DNA of 64,000 nucleotides from Variovorax paradoxus (GCF_018614955.1 NZ_JAGGNV010000034.1:1-64000), one strand, 5' to 3'. Shown: positions 8,061 to 17,085, counted from the first letter of the stretch. The notes: generated from the sequence alone by a model not told the origin. Numbers and translations are program-made.

Positions 8061-8993
8061 ATGAACATCACGCTCTGCACGCTTTTCGAACGGAACTACC
8101 ACTTCGGCGTCGCGGCGCTGGCGAATTCGCTGATCGCCGCGGGCTACACCGGCGAACTCTGGGTCGGCTACCGCGGCGCACTGCCGGGCTGGATCGTCGA
8201 CGCGCCGGCCTTCGACCGCAGCACCGGCCGGCTGCAGGCGGCGCCCGGGCTGGTGCTGTGCATGCTGGAGCTCGACACCCCGCTGCACTTCACCTACTAC
8301 AAGCCGACCTTCATCCGCGAGATGCTGGAGAAGCACGCGCCGCAATCCGATGTGGTGGCCTACATCGATCCGGACATCGTCGTGAAGTGCGACTGGCCCG
8401 CGCTGACCGGCTGGTTCACCGAAGACGGGATCTCGCTGGCCGAGGACGTCAACTGGTGCTTCCCGGCGCGGCATCCCAAGCGGCTCCTGTGGGCCCGCTT
8501 CTTCGAACCGCACGGCGCCACGCCGCGGCGCGGGCTCGACCGCTACTACAACGCGGGCTTCATCGCGGTCTCGCGCGCGCACCTGGAGTTCCTGGACCTC
8601 TGGCGCCGCCTGTGCGACCTGGTCGTGGCCTACAACGAGCATGCCAAGGAACTCAAGGCCGGCGGTTCCGCCGCGCTGTTCCATTCGACCGACCAGGACG
8701 CGCTGAACTTCGCGCTCACCGTGTGCGAGGCGCCGCTGAATACGGCCGGGCCGGAAGCCATGGACTTCGCGCCCGGCGGCTACTACCTCTCGCACGCGGT
8801 CGGCTCGGTCAAGCCCTGGCATGGCGGCCACATCCGCCAGGCCCTGCGCGGGCAGCCGCCCTCGGCCGCGAGCAAGTGGTACTACCGCTTCGCCGATGGG
8901 CCGATCAAGGCGTACTCGAACGGCGAGCTTGCCAAACGCCAGCTCTCGCTCAAGATCGCGGCCGCCATCGGGCGGGTCTACAAGCGCGCCTGA
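8061..8993 (+). CDS. Glycosyltransferase, GT8-like
   Basis: A 310-residue soluble protein with no signal peptide. It begins MNITLCTLFERNYHFGVAAL, the start of a nucleotide-sugar binding fold, and carries YIDPDIVV (about residue 100), a D-x-D metal-binding type motif. A later RYYNAGFIAVSR segment resembles the acceptor side of GT8-like enzymes. The sugar and acceptor cannot be read. ATG 8061 is preferred to an upstream in-frame start that adds about 20 unconvincing residues. The end overlaps the convergent flippase gene by 16 bases; the two together suggest a small surface-glycan locus. Confidence 0.8.
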   Translation: MNITLCTLFERNYHFGVAALANSLIAAGYTGELWVGYRGALPGWIVDAPAFDRSTGRLQAAPGLVLCMLELDTPLHFTYYKPTFIREMLEKHAPQSDVVAYIDPDIVVKCDWPALTGWFTEDGISLAEDVNWCFPARHPKRLLWARFFEPHGATPRRGLDRYYNAGFIAVSRAHLEFLDLWRRLCDLVVAYNEHAKELKAGGSAALFHSTDQDALNFALTVCEAPLNTAGPEAMDFAPGGYYLSHAVGSVKPWHGGHIRQALRGQPPSAASKWYYRFADGPIKAYSNGELAKRQLSLKIAAAIGRVYKRA

Positions 8994-10276
8994 GCGTCGT
9001 CGACGGCGTCCTTGCGCCACTCCAGCCAGCGCACGGCCAAGAGGAAGTACTGGTAGCCGAAGTTGGCCAGGCTGGTCGCGATGCCGAAGCCGAGCACCGA
9101 GCGCAGATCGCTCACGCCCACCAGCCACAGGTAGGCGATCTGGGTGATCAGCGTCACTGCGATGCTGTAGGTCTGACCCGCGGTCGCGCCGCGGACCGAC
9201 AGGGTGCGGAAGGCAAAACCCGATGCGTTCATCAGGATCGAAGCCAGGAACACCATCCACACCAGCGGCGTCATGCTGGCGTATTGCTTGCCCAGAAGCA
9301 GGATCCAGTACTGCGGGAAGTAGAAGGAGGTCAGCAGGATCAGTGCGCTCATGGCGAAATAGGCCAGATGGGCCTGCGCCACGATCGCGCCGAGGCGCGA
9401 TCCCACCGGCGCCCGGGCGATGGCGGGGAACAGCAGGATGTTGGTGACGCGGTCCACCACGATCAGCACCATGGCCAGGCGGCCGAAGGCGCCGACCTCG
9501 GCCAGCATGCCGGCGGTGCCGAACAAGGACGCCAGGAACACGGTGATCACGCCCTGCACCTGGTAAAAGATGGCCGGCAGCACCAGCGGCTTCGCGATCC
9601 GGAGCATCTGGGCGTCCACCTTCTTCGTGTCCGCCTCGTCGAGATGGGCGTCCGGCAGCTGCTGTGTCGTGAAGGCCTTGCGATACAGCATCACGCTGAC
9701 GAAGCTCGCCGCGGCGGTCGCCGCCACGATGCCGGTCACCGACCAGGAGGTGGCGGGCAGCAGGAGCACCACGCCGACGAAGGCGATGCGCACGCAATGG
9801 GACGAGAAGGCGATGCGGTTCAGGGTCGAGATCTGGCCGAGGATCAAAAGCACCGTGTTGGCGTAGTGCTCCCTGAGCGTCAGCAGGACGACGGCGACCA
9901 TGAGCAGCGACGCTGCGAGATAGGCCCATCCGGACCACGCATGCTGCTGCGAGGTATAGAACCAGTAGGGGCCGATGATGGCCAGGCCCAGCGCCAGCAG
10001 CAGCCAGCGCTTGCGGAACACCTGATGGCAGACGCCCACCACCCACCGAACTTCGCCCGCACGCTGGCCGACGATGGGCAGGGTGCAATGCGCGAGCCCG
10101 AGGTCGGTGATGCCCAAGATCAGCGTCATGCACGCCACCAGGAAGGTGTAGGCCGCGTACTGGTCCTTCGGCATCACGTTGACGATGAGCAGGCCGGCAA
10201 TGCCGCCGATGGCCACACCGAAGGTTTCGACGCCGCCGACCATGGCGATCTGGCGCAGACGGGACAGGAGTTTCAC
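8978..10276 (-). CDS. Polysaccharide flippase of the MOP superfamily (Wzx-like)
   Basis: A 432-residue integral membrane protein with about 12 hydrophobic segments spread evenly over its length. It begins near KLLSRLRQIAMVGGVETFG, the usual first helix of lipid-linked sugar flippases, which move undecaprenyl-linked oligosaccharides across the inner membrane. The GTG start at 10276 has no clear ribosome binding site; ATG at 10243 is an alternative. The partner is probably the convergent glycosyltransferase. No polymerase or ligase gene is in the window, so the glycan made is unknown. Confidence 0.85.
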   Translation of the reverse strand: MKLLSRLRQIAMVGGVETFGVAIGGIAGLLIVNVMPKDQYAAYTFLVACMTLILGITDLGLAHCTLPIVGQRAGEVRWVVGVCHQVFRKRWLLLALGLAIIGPYWFYTSQQHAWSGWAYLAASLLMVAVVLLTLREHYANTVLLILGQISTLNRIAFSSHCVRIAFVGVVLLLPATSWSVTGIVAATAAASFVSVMLYRKAFTTQQLPDAHLDEADTKKVDAQMLRIAKPLVLPAIFYQVQGVITVFLASLFGTAGMLAEVGAFGRLAMVLIVVDRVTNILLFPAIARAPVGSRLGAIVAQAHLAYFAMSALILLTSFYFPQYWILLLGKQYASMTPLVWMVFLASILMNASGFAFRTLSVRGATAGQTYSIAVTLITQIAYLWLVGVSDLRSVLGFGIATSLANFGYQYFLLAVRWLEWRKDAVDDAQARL

Positions 10277-10375
10277 AGGTGTGGCAGCGCGGTCAGGGGT
10301 TGGCCGGCGGCTGCCGGGTCGGGGCTCGTGTCCGGGACTTCCGGACGGGGCCTCTACGATACGCGATGGCCGTGA

Positions 10376-11146
10376 CTAGATCAGCGGCGTGGGCTGCAGC
10401 GGCCGCTCGAAATAGTCGCCCAGCGTCTCGAGCGCGTGGGGCTCGAGGATGCGCAGCCATCCGCCGTCGAGCTTGTAGAGCCCGAGCTGCTGCAGGCGCC
10501 GCAAGGTCTTGTTGGTATGCACCAGCGACAGGCCCAGTGCATCGGCGATGTGCTGCTGGTTGAACGGAAACACGACCCAGCCCTCGCGCGCCATGCCGAC
10601 GCGTTCGGCACGGCGATAGAGATGCATCAGCAGCATCGCGACCCGCTCGGCCGCGTTGCGCCGGCCGGCGGTCACGAGGTTGTCGTCCACCATCTTTTCC
10701 TCGCGCGCCGCCAGCCAGGTGATGTCGTAGCCCAGCTTGGGCTGGCTGTGGAACAGGTTCCAGAGCTGGTCGCGCGCAAAGACGCACAGCGTGACCGCGG
10801 TCACCGCCTCGACGCCGTGCGTATGACTCTCGGCAAATTCGTCCTGCAACCCGATGAAATCGCCCGGCAGCAGAAAGCTCAGGATCTGCCGCCGGCCGTC
10901 GCTGAGCGTCTTGAAGCGGAAGGCCCAGCCGGAATAGAGCGTGAACAGCTGCGCACTGGGGCGGTCTTCCTCGACCACCGGCCGGCCGGCATCGACGACG
11001 CGCGTGCCCGTGCGGAAGGACTGGATGGCACCCAGTTCCTCGGGCGATACGGGCAGGAAAGCGGGGTTCCGGCGCAGGCCGCACTCCTCGCACGGATGGG
11101 CGCAGCGCGGCGGATGGACAGGGGCCGGATAGTCCTCGAATTTCAC
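10376..11146 (-). CDS. Crp/Fnr family regulator with N-terminal cysteine cluster
   Basis: With a GTG start at 11144-11146 the protein has 256 residues; longer frames to 11182 or 11218 are possible. Order: a cysteine-rich N-terminus (C-x3-C-x2-C in RCAHPCEECGLR), a cyclic-nucleotide-binding-like beta barrel (with LPGDFIGLQDEF), a further cysteine in TLCVFAR, and a C-terminal winged helix with QQHIADALGLSLVHTNKTLRRL. The cysteine pattern recalls FNR-type iron-sulfur sensing, but the spacing differs from E. coli FNR (C-x2-C-x5-C plus a central Cys). It diverges from a BLUF photosensor gene, and a short inverted repeat lies directly before its start. Confidence 0.88.
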   Translation of the reverse strand: MKFEDYPAPVHPPRCAHPCEECGLRRNPAFLPVSPEELGAIQSFRTGTRVVDAGRPVVEEDRPSAQLFTLYSGWAFRFKTLSDGRRQILSFLLPGDFIGLQDEFAESHTHGVEAVTAVTLCVFARDQLWNLFHSQPKLGYDITWLAAREEKMVDDNLVTAGRRNAAERVAMLLMHLYRRAERVGMAREGWVVFPFNQQHIADALGLSLVHTNKTLRRLQQLGLYKLDGGWLRILEPHALETLGDYFERPLQPTPLI

Positions 11147-11155
11147 CGACCCACT

Positions 11156-11172
11156 ATAGGCCTCGCGCCTAT
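11156..11172. promoter_or_regulatory. Inverted repeat ATAGGC-N5-GCCTAT
   Basis: Perfect 6-base arms (11156-11161 and 11167-11172) lie about 10 bases before the GTG of the Crp/Fnr gene, in the gap shared with the BLUF gene. It could be an operator (autoregulation) or a small RNA hairpin in the leader. It is not a standard FNR box (TTGAT-N4-ATCAA). Confidence 0.35.
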
Positions 11173-11238
11173 GTCTTTTCACATTTCGCGAGCTGTTTGG
11201 CGCACCTAGACTGCGCACGCTTGGCGCCCCACGAACGA

Positions 11239-11643
11239 ATGACCGAACTCCACGAAATCCTTTATTGCAGCCTGCTGGCGCCCGACCAACCCACCGAAAT
11301 CGTCGGCCAGATCGTGAGCCAGGCGCGAGCCCGCAACGCCACAGAAGGCATCACGGGGCTGCTGGTGTTCGACGGCATGCGCTTCTGCCAGCATTTCGAA
11401 GGCCCGCGAAAGCAGGTGCTGGGCCTGCTGAACCGGCTGGAGGCCGACCCGCGGCACACCGAGATGCGCGTGGTCTATGAAGGCGAGCTCTTGGAGCGCC
11501 GCTACCAGCGCTTCGAGATGGGCTTGGCCCAGACCGAGGACGATGCGGAACGCGAAGACATCGCCATCCTTCAGCAACTCGACGGGGCGGAGGCGCTGGA
11601 GCGCTTTCTGGCGCTGCGCCCCCGCCTCGACATTGCTGGATAG
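11239..11643 (+). CDS. BLUF-domain blue-light sensor
   Basis: A 134-residue protein that is almost only a BLUF domain, a flavin-binding blue-light receptor. The three key positions of the family are present: Tyr in ILYCS, Asn in RARNATEGITG and Gln in FCQHFEG. These form the hydrogen-bond network around FAD that switches on light. The short C-terminal helix (about residues 95-134) has no enzymatic domain, so the output must go through a partner protein. ATG 11239 is chosen because MTELHEILYCS fits the family start. The gene diverges from the Crp/Fnr regulator; a link between light and that regulator is inferred from position only. Confidence 0.88.
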   Translation: MTELHEILYCSLLAPDQPTEIVGQIVSQARARNATEGITGLLVFDGMRFCQHFEGPRKQVLGLLNRLEADPRHTEMRVVYEGELLERRYQRFEMGLAQTEDDAEREDIAILQQLDGAEALERFLALRPRLDIAG

Positions 11644-11661
11644 CCGGCAAGCCCCGGCGGG

Positions 11662-11985
11662 CTAGGCCGCTGCCACGTCCCAGCTGTAAGTGGCGCCGTG
11701 GCTGTCCCACGGCTCCATCACGATGCGCTCGCCGGCAGCGACGGCCAGCGTTTCGCCCGGTGCGAGCACCAGGTCTTCGCTGCCCCACACGTCGGTGGCG
11801 TCGCGCGTGACCCACACCCGGCCCTGCCGGATGCGCAGGATGCTCGCGCTGGAAGCCCTGAGACTGGTCGCCTCGCCAGCCGCCAGCTGCCATGCACCCC
11901 GGCGCACGGCCGGCGGTACGGCAGCCGGACGTGCAGCCAGGGCCGGGGACGGGAACGTAGAGGTGGTGGTGCAAGCGGCGGACAT
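11662..11985 (-). CDS. DUF2917 family protein
   Basis: A 107-residue protein. A cupin-like beta pattern typical of DUF2917 runs from about residue 38 to the end, with WQLAAGEATSLRA, GRVWVTRDA and LAPGETLAV. The start ATG (11983-11985) has an AGGAG ribosome binding site a few bases upstream, which rules out the longer frame. The function is unknown. It faces a LysR gene across a 137-base gap with a long inverted repeat. A second DUF2917 gene in the window (22545-22859) is likewise divergent from a regulator. Confidence 0.85.
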   Translation of the reverse strand: MSAACTTTSTFPSPALAARPAAVPPAVRRGAWQLAAGEATSLRASSASILRIRQGRVWVTRDATDVWGSEDLVLAPGETLAVAAGERIVMEPWDSHGATYSWDVAAA

Positions 11986-12052
11986 GTGAGCTCCTGTAGA
12001 GGGTTTTCTCCGAAACGCAATTGCGCGCTTCGGGAATGAATGATCGGCGTTC

Positions 12053-12080
12053 CCCCGTTGGCGGTCCAATGAAAACGGGG
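12053..12080. promoter_or_regulatory. Inverted repeat CCCCGTT-N14-AACGGGG, candidate LysR operator
   Basis: Perfect 7-base arms (12053-12059 and 12074-12080) are 21 bases apart centre to centre, in the gap between the DUF2917 gene and the divergent LysR gene. Position and symmetry suit a LysR-type site controlling both genes. Binding is inferred. Confidence 0.45.
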
Positions 12081-12122
12081 TAGCCTACTGATTCCGGTTT
12101 CGCATCAATCCACTTTCCGTCC

Positions 12123-13106
12123 ATGCAGCATTCCCAGACCCACCTGCGCTCCCGCCCGATCTCGGCCGGCCATCTGCGCGCCTTCGAAGCCGTGGCCCGG
12201 CACCTGAACTTCCGTGCCGCGGCGGAGGAGATGGCGCTCACCCAGTCGGCCGTGAGCCGGCAGATCCAGTCGCTGGAAGAGGAGGTCGGCGTCGGCCTGT
12301 TCCTGCGCCACACGCGCGCGGTCGAGCTCACGAGCGCGGGCGCCCAGCTGCTGCTGGCGGTGCAGCAGTCGCTGCCGCGCATCGACGGCGCGGTGCGCCA
12401 GATCCGGCACAGCGCGGGTCGCAAGAGCGTGTCGCTCACCACCTTCGCCTCCTTCGCCTCGATGTGGCTGATTCCGCGGCTGGAGGCCTTCCAGCGCGAC
12501 AACCCGGAGATCGACATCCGCATCGACGCCAGCGACGTGGCGCTCGACCTGGACATGTCCGACGTCGACATCGCCTTGCGCTACGGCCCGGGCGAGAACA
12601 TGCCGGCCGGGGCGGTGCGGCTTTTCGGCGAATCGCTGACGCCGGTGGCGAGCCCCTGGCTGATCAAGAGCAACCCGGCCATCAAGGAACCGGCCGACAT
12701 CGCGCGCTTCACGCTGATCGAGGCCGGCGATGCGCACCGCACGCACCTCGAATGGCTCACCTGGCGCCGCTGGTTCGAAATCAACAACCTGCAGCGCGCC
12801 CAGCCGAAGCGCTGGCTCTACTTCAACTACGCCTACCAGATGGTGCAGGCCGCGCTCACCGGCCAGGGCGTGGTGCTGGCGCGCAGCTCGCTGATCGCCG
12901 AAAGCCTGGCCAACGGCGATCTCGTCGAGGTGCTGCCGCACCACCGCATGGATTCACCGATGGCCTACTGGCTGATCGCCGGGCCGCGCAGCGCACTGCG
13001 GCCCGAGATCAAGGACTTTTGCGATTGGCTGCAGTCGCAGGCCGCCGTCACGCGCGAGACCATCGGCGAGGTGCCTGATCCGGATACGGTAGATCAGCTG
13101 GACTGA
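12123..13106 (+). CDS. LysR family transcriptional regulator (GcvA-like)
   Basis: A 327-residue protein. The N-terminal winged helix-turn-helix (about residues 15-75, LRAFEAVARHLNFRAAAEEM then LTQSAVSRQIQSLEEEVG) is followed by a periplasmic-binding-like effector domain (about 95-305). The domain style (FASMWLIPRLEAF, DIALRYGPG) is that of the GcvA subgroup. The effector is unknown. The most likely target is the divergent DUF2917 gene, with the inverted repeat between them as operator. The gene ends one base before the convergent fau stop. Confidence 0.92.
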   Translation: MQHSQTHLRSRPISAGHLRAFEAVARHLNFRAAAEEMALTQSAVSRQIQSLEEEVGVGLFLRHTRAVELTSAGAQLLLAVQQSLPRIDGAVRQIRHSAGRKSVSLTTFASFASMWLIPRLEAFQRDNPEIDIRIDASDVALDLDMSDVDIALRYGPGENMPAGAVRLFGESLTPVASPWLIKSNPAIKEPADIARFTLIEAGDAHRTHLEWLTWRRWFEINNLQRAQPKRWLYFNYAYQMVQAALTGQGVVLARSSLIAESLANGDLVEVLPHHRMDSPMAYWLIAGPRSALRPEIKDFCDWLQSQAAVTRETIGEVPDPDTVDQLD

Positions 13107-13107
13107 A

Positions 13108-13725
13108 TCAGCCCGCCGGCCAAACGACGCCGTTGTCGTTGAGGATGGCGTCGAGCGGCAGGTCGTGCGCCTCCGGCTCGAACTCCTCGATGTAGCCGTT
13201 CGTGAAGCCCAGCCCCACCGTGAAAGGCCGGGGCTGCAGCGCCGCCAGCGTGCGGTCGTAGAAGCCGCCGCCGTAGCCCAGGCGGTAGCCGCCGGCGCTG
13301 TAGCCCAGACAGGGCACGAACAGCAGCGTGGGCACGATCAGCTCGGTGTCCTTCGGCTTCGGAATGTTGAAGGCGTCGTTCTCCATCGGGCAGCCCGGGT
13401 ACCACGAACGAAAGGTCAGGATCTTGTGGACACGGTCGACCACCGGCAGGCCGATGCGCCGGCGGTGCGGCTCGTCCAGCAATTCACCGTCTTCCTTCCA
13501 GCGGTGCAGCGCCGGCAAGGGATCGAACTCGCCCTTGATCGGCCAGTAGGCGCCGATCACGGTGTCGGGCCGGCCGACCAGCCAGATCCGCATCACGCGC
13601 TGCAGCAGGTCGGCGCGCGCGAGGCGGTCGGGCATCGCAAGACGCTGTTCGATCAGTGCTTTTCGCAGCTGTTGCTTGAGAAAGTTGGCAGTTGCCGAGG
13701 TGTCGGCACCCTTTGACTTGTCCAT
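13108..13725 (-). CDS. fau: 5-formyltetrahydrofolate cyclo-ligase
   Basis: Converts 5-formyl-THF to 5,10-methenyl-THF with ATP, recovering a stored folate form. The protein has 205 residues, close to the family size. The family signature near the C-terminus is clear: VPCLGYSAGGYRLGYGGGFYDR, with the ATP-binding GYGGG-x-YD. The ATG at 13723-13725 gives the start MDKSKGADT; a long open frame upstream is a shadow of the slt gene. Only 9 bases separate it from the divergent slt start, so the promoters must overlap the coding regions. A 6S RNA gene, a common neighbour of this gene in other bacteria, was not seen. Confidence 0.93.
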   Translation of the reverse strand: MDKSKGADTSATANFLKQQLRKALIEQRLAMPDRLARADLLQRVMRIWLVGRPDTVIGAYWPIKGEFDPLPALHRWKEDGELLDEPHRRRIGLPVVDRVHKILTFRSWYPGCPMENDAFNIPKPKDTELIVPTLLFVPCLGYSAGGYRLGYGGGFYDRTLAALQPRPFTVGLGFTNGYIEEFEPEAHDLPLDAILNDNGVVWPAG

Positions 13726-13734
13726 AATCGCCCG

Positions 13735-15756
13735 ATGCAGTTTGCAAGCATTTTGGCACCCGCGCCCCGCCGCCCCCGCGCACCCTTCTCCACCCTCGTT
13801 CTTTCGCTCGTCCTCGCCACCGCGGCACTGCTGCAGCCGGCTTGCGCGCAGAACCGCGACGACGATGTGCTGGTCCAGATAAAGCAGGCCTTCCAGCGCG
13901 GCGACAAGGCGCGTCTCGCTGCCCTGCTGCCGCAGGCGCGCGGCCATGTGCTGGAACCCTGGGCCGCCTACTGGGAGCTGAAGGCACGCCTGCAGGAAGC
14001 GAGTTCCCCCGAGGTGCAGGACTTCCTCTCGCGCTACGCCGGCAGCTACCAGGAAGACCGCCTGCGCAACGACTGGCTGATGCTGCTCGGCCAGCGCCGC
14101 GACTGGGACGGCTTCGCCACGCTGCATCCGGCCTTCCGCATGAACGACGATGCCCAGGTGCGCTGCTACGCGATCCTGGTCGAGACGCTGCGCGGCGGCA
14201 ACGCCGTCAAGGCGCAGGCCGACGAAGTCCGCCGCAACTGGCTGGGCCAGCGCGAGCTCGACGACGGCTGCCTGACCGCGGCCGACCGCATGATCGCGGC
14301 CGGCCTGATGTCGCCCAACGACGCCTGGAAAAAGGCACGCCTTTCCATCGAGGCCAACCGGCCGCAGGCGGCGCGCGCTGCGATCCTCCTCGCCGCGCCC
14401 GATGCCGTTGCCCAGTTCGACGAGCTGAACGCCAGCATGACCAAGTTCCTGACCGGCCGCGCCTTCGTCGCCACCAAGGCGCGCAAGGAGCTGGTGGTGC
14501 TCGCGCTGATCAAGATGACCATCGCCGACCCGGACATGGCGGCCTCCCAGCTCGAGAGCAAGTGGGGTCCGATGCTGACCTCTGAGGAGCGCAACTGGCT
14601 CTGGGGCGCGATCGGTCGGCAGTACGCCGTCAAGCTCTCGCCGGCGGCGGGCGGCGCCTTCGCGAACGTCACGAAGAACAGCGATCTCTCCGACGACATG
14701 CTGGCCTGGAAGACGCGCGCCGCGCTGCGCAGCGGCCACTGGAAGAACGTGCACGCCGCGATCGATGCCATGAGCGAATCGACGCAGCAGGATCCGACCT
14801 GGATCTACTGGAAAGCGCGCGCCCTGCACGCCCAGGGCGGCGACGAGCGCCGCGCCCAGGCGCGTGCGTTGTTCGAGAGCATCGCCGGCACGCGCGGCTT
14901 CTACGAACTGCTGGCGCTCGAAGAGCTGGGCGAGCGCGCCACCGTGCCGACCCGCCCGGCGCCGCTCACGCCCGAAGAGAAGCAAGCCGCGCGCAGCAAC
15001 GTCGCGCTCAACCGCGCGCTCTACGCGATCGCGATCGGCCTGCGCCCCGAGGGCACGCGCGAATGGAACTACGCCACCAACCTGCACGACAAGGGCGGCA
15101 TGGGCGATCGCGAACTGCTGGCCGCGGCCGACTTCGCCTGCCAGCGCGAAGTGTGGGACCGCTGCATCAACACCAGCGAACGCACCAAGGGCATGATCGA
15201 CGTCGAGCAGCGCTACCCGATGCCCTATCGCGACGCCGTGGTGCGCAAGAGCGAGGAGATCGGCCTCGACCCGGCCTACGTCTACGGCCTGATCCGACAG
15301 GAGAGCCGCTTCATCATGGACGCACGCTCGGGCGTCGGCGCCTCGGGCCTGATGCAGGTGATGCCCGCCACCGCGCGCTGGACCGCCAACAAGATCGGCC
15401 TCGCGGGCTTCACGCCCGGCCAGATCAATGACCGCGACACCAACATCACCATCGGCACCAACTACCTCAAGCTCGCGCTCGACGACTTCGACGGCTCGAT
15501 GGCGCTCGCCGCCGCCGCCTACAACGCCGGCCCGGGCCGGCCGCGCAACTGGCGCAACGGACCGGTGCTGGAGGCGGCGATCTGGGCCGAGAACGTGCCC
15601 TTCAACGAGACCCGCGACTACGTCAAGAAGGTGCTCGCCAACGCCACCAACTACGCGGCGCTGATCACCGGCCGGCCGCAGTCGATCAAGGACCGCCTCG
15701 GCAACGTGGGCCCGCGCGATGCCGCCGAGCCCGAGCCCAACAAGGACCTGCCCTGA
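13735..15756 (+). CDS. slt: Soluble lytic murein transglycosylase
   Basis: Cleaves the glycan strands of peptidoglycan in the periplasm, leaving 1,6-anhydromuramic ends. The 673 residues comprise a signal peptide (to about residue 39, ending PACAQ), a long alpha-helical superhelix domain (about 40-490) and the SLT catalytic domain (about 495-640). The catalytic Glu is E523 in RQESRF, followed by GLMQVMPATA and AAYNAGPGR. Size and layout match Slt70. The mgtC-like gene starts on the last base of its stop codon, so the two are translationally coupled. Confidence 0.94.
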   Translation: MQFASILAPAPRRPRAPFSTLVLSLVLATAALLQPACAQNRDDDVLVQIKQAFQRGDKARLAALLPQARGHVLEPWAAYWELKARLQEASSPEVQDFLSRYAGSYQEDRLRNDWLMLLGQRRDWDGFATLHPAFRMNDDAQVRCYAILVETLRGGNAVKAQADEVRRNWLGQRELDDGCLTAADRMIAAGLMSPNDAWKKARLSIEANRPQAARAAILLAAPDAVAQFDELNASMTKFLTGRAFVATKARKELVVLALIKMTIADPDMAASQLESKWGPMLTSEERNWLWGAIGRQYAVKLSPAAGGAFANVTKNSDLSDDMLAWKTRAALRSGHWKNVHAAIDAMSESTQQDPTWIYWKARALHAQGGDERRAQARALFESIAGTRGFYELLALEELGERATVPTRPAPLTPEEKQAARSNVALNRALYAIAIGLRPEGTREWNYATNLHDKGGMGDRELLAAADFACQREVWDRCINTSERTKGMIDVEQRYPMPYRDAVVRKSEEIGLDPAYVYGLIRQESRFIMDARSGVGASGLMQVMPATARWTANKIGLAGFTPGQINDRDTNITIGTNYLKLALDDFDGSMALAAAAYNAGPGRPRNWRNGPVLEAAIWAENVPFNETRDYVKKVLANATNYAALITGRPQSIKDRLGNVGPRDAAEPEPNKDLP

Positions 15757-16316
15757 TGGCTTGGTGGGACGAAGCCGCCAGCACCATCGCGGCCGAGTTC
15801 TCGGACGTCGGCGACGTCGCCCAGCTCACCCGCATCCTCGTGCGCCTGCTGCTGGCGGCCATGCTGGGCTTCGCGCTCGGCTTCGAGCGCGAACAGCAGG
15901 GCAAGGCCGCCGGCGTGCGCACCCACATGCTGGTGGCGATCGGCTCCGCGCTCTTCGTGCTCGTGCCGCAGCAGACCGGCATCGTGCCGGCCGACATGAG
16001 CCGCGTGATCCAGGGCCTGGTGGCGGGCGTGGGCTTTCTCTGCGCCGGCACCATCCTCAAGCAGGGCCGGGACGAACGGCATGTGGAGGGCCTCACCACC
16101 GCAGCCGGCCTCTGGATGACGGCTGCGATCGGCATGGCCTGCGGGCTCGGACGCGAGGTGACCGCGGTGCTCAGCGCCCTGCTGGCACTGGCCGTGCTCG
16201 CGCTGGTGCCGCGGCTGGTGGAGCTGATCGAACGAATGATCGGCCCGCCGTCCGGCGGCGGCACGAACGGCAAGCCGCGCGTGATCGCGTCGCCGGACGA
16301 CGAAACGAAGCGCTGA
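15756..16316 (+). CDS. MgtC/SapB family membrane protein
   Basis: A 186-residue membrane protein with four to five hydrophobic segments. It has the MgtC/SapB signature in order: LLLAAMLGFALGFERE, GVRTHMLVAIGSALF, and GVGFLCAGTI with TTAAGLWMTAAIGMACG. Family members are linked to magnesium limitation and modulation of ATP synthase in some pathogens; the role of environmental homologues is uncertain. The short hydrophilic tail has no ACT-like domain, so it is the short form. It overlaps the slt stop by one base (TGATG). Confidence 0.9.
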   Translation: MAWWDEAASTIAAEFSDVGDVAQLTRILVRLLLAAMLGFALGFEREQQGKAAGVRTHMLVAIGSALFVLVPQQTGIVPADMSRVIQGLVAGVGFLCAGTILKQGRDERHVEGLTTAAGLWMTAAIGMACGLGREVTAVLSALLALAVLALVPRLVELIERMIGPPSGGGTNGKPRVIASPDDETKR

Positions 16317-16401
16317 GCATCAATCGACCGCGCCTTCGGCATTAATCGCGCGCTGCCCAGCCGCTAGCATCGAGGGTTTTGCAGCAATCTGGAGGACCGT
16401 G

Positions 16402-17085
16402 ATGCCCAAGCTCTACATCGGCAACAAGAACTACTCGTCCTGGTCGATGCGGCCCTGGGTGCTCATGAAGCAGGCCGGCATCGCGTTCGAGGAGGTCATG
16501 GTGCCCTTCGACACCATGGATGCCGACGCGGACTTCAAGAAGACCATCCGCGCGGTCAGCCCGGCCGGCCGCGTGCCGGTTCTCGAGGACGGCGCCATTG
16601 TCGTCTACGACACGCTGGCGATCAGCGAATACCTCGCCGAGAGCCATCCCGACAAGGCCCTCTGGCCGCGCGACAAGGTCCAGCGCGCGCATGCGCGCAG
16701 CATCTGCGCCGAGATGCATGCCGGTTTCGGCGCGCTGCGCACCCATTGCGGAATGAATATCGAAGCCGACCTGCGCGAGCAGGGCCGGATCATCCTGCGC
16801 GACAAGCCGGACGTGCGCGCCGACCTCGCGCGCATCGTGCAGATGTGGAGCGGCCTCCTGGAAAGCCATGGCGGGCCGATGCTGTTCGGTGAGTTCGGCG
16901 TCGCGGATGCGTACTACGCGCCGGTCGGCGTGCGCATCAAGACCTTCGGCCTGCCGGTGCCTGCCGCGATCACGGCCTACGTCGAGCGCGTACAGCAGCT
17001 TCCCGGCGTGAAGGCCTGGATCGACGAGGCGCTGGTCGAGAAGCGCTTCGTCGTCATCGACGAACCCTACCGAATCGAGCGCTGA
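16402..17085 (+). CDS. Glutathione S-transferase family protein
   Basis: A 227-residue cytoplasmic protein. The thioredoxin-like N-terminal domain (about residues 1-80) carries the likely catalytic serine region NYSSWSMRPW and the glutathione-binding VPVLEDGAIVVYDTLAISEYLAE. The all-helical C-terminal domain follows. The Ser-type active site suggests a zeta/YfcF-like class rather than a Tyr class. ATG 16402 is chosen because GGAGG (16391-16395) lies 6 bases before it; a GTG one codon earlier is possible. The substrate is unknown. Confidence 0.88.
   Translation: MPKLYIGNKNYSSWSMRPWVLMKQAGIAFEEVMVPFDTMDADADFKKTIRAVSPAGRVPVLEDGAIVVYDTLAISEYLAESHPDKALWPRDKVQRAHARSICAEMHAGFGALRTHCGMNIEADLREQGRIILRDKPDVRADLARIVQMWSGLLESHGGPMLFGEFGVADAYYAPVGVRIKTFGLPVPAAITAYVERVQQLPGVKAWIDEALVEKRFVVIDEPYRIER

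Noticed and set aside
12105..12944. 279-codon minus-strand frame opposite the LysR gene
   Set aside because: Shadow frame; the plus strand shows a complete LysR regulator.
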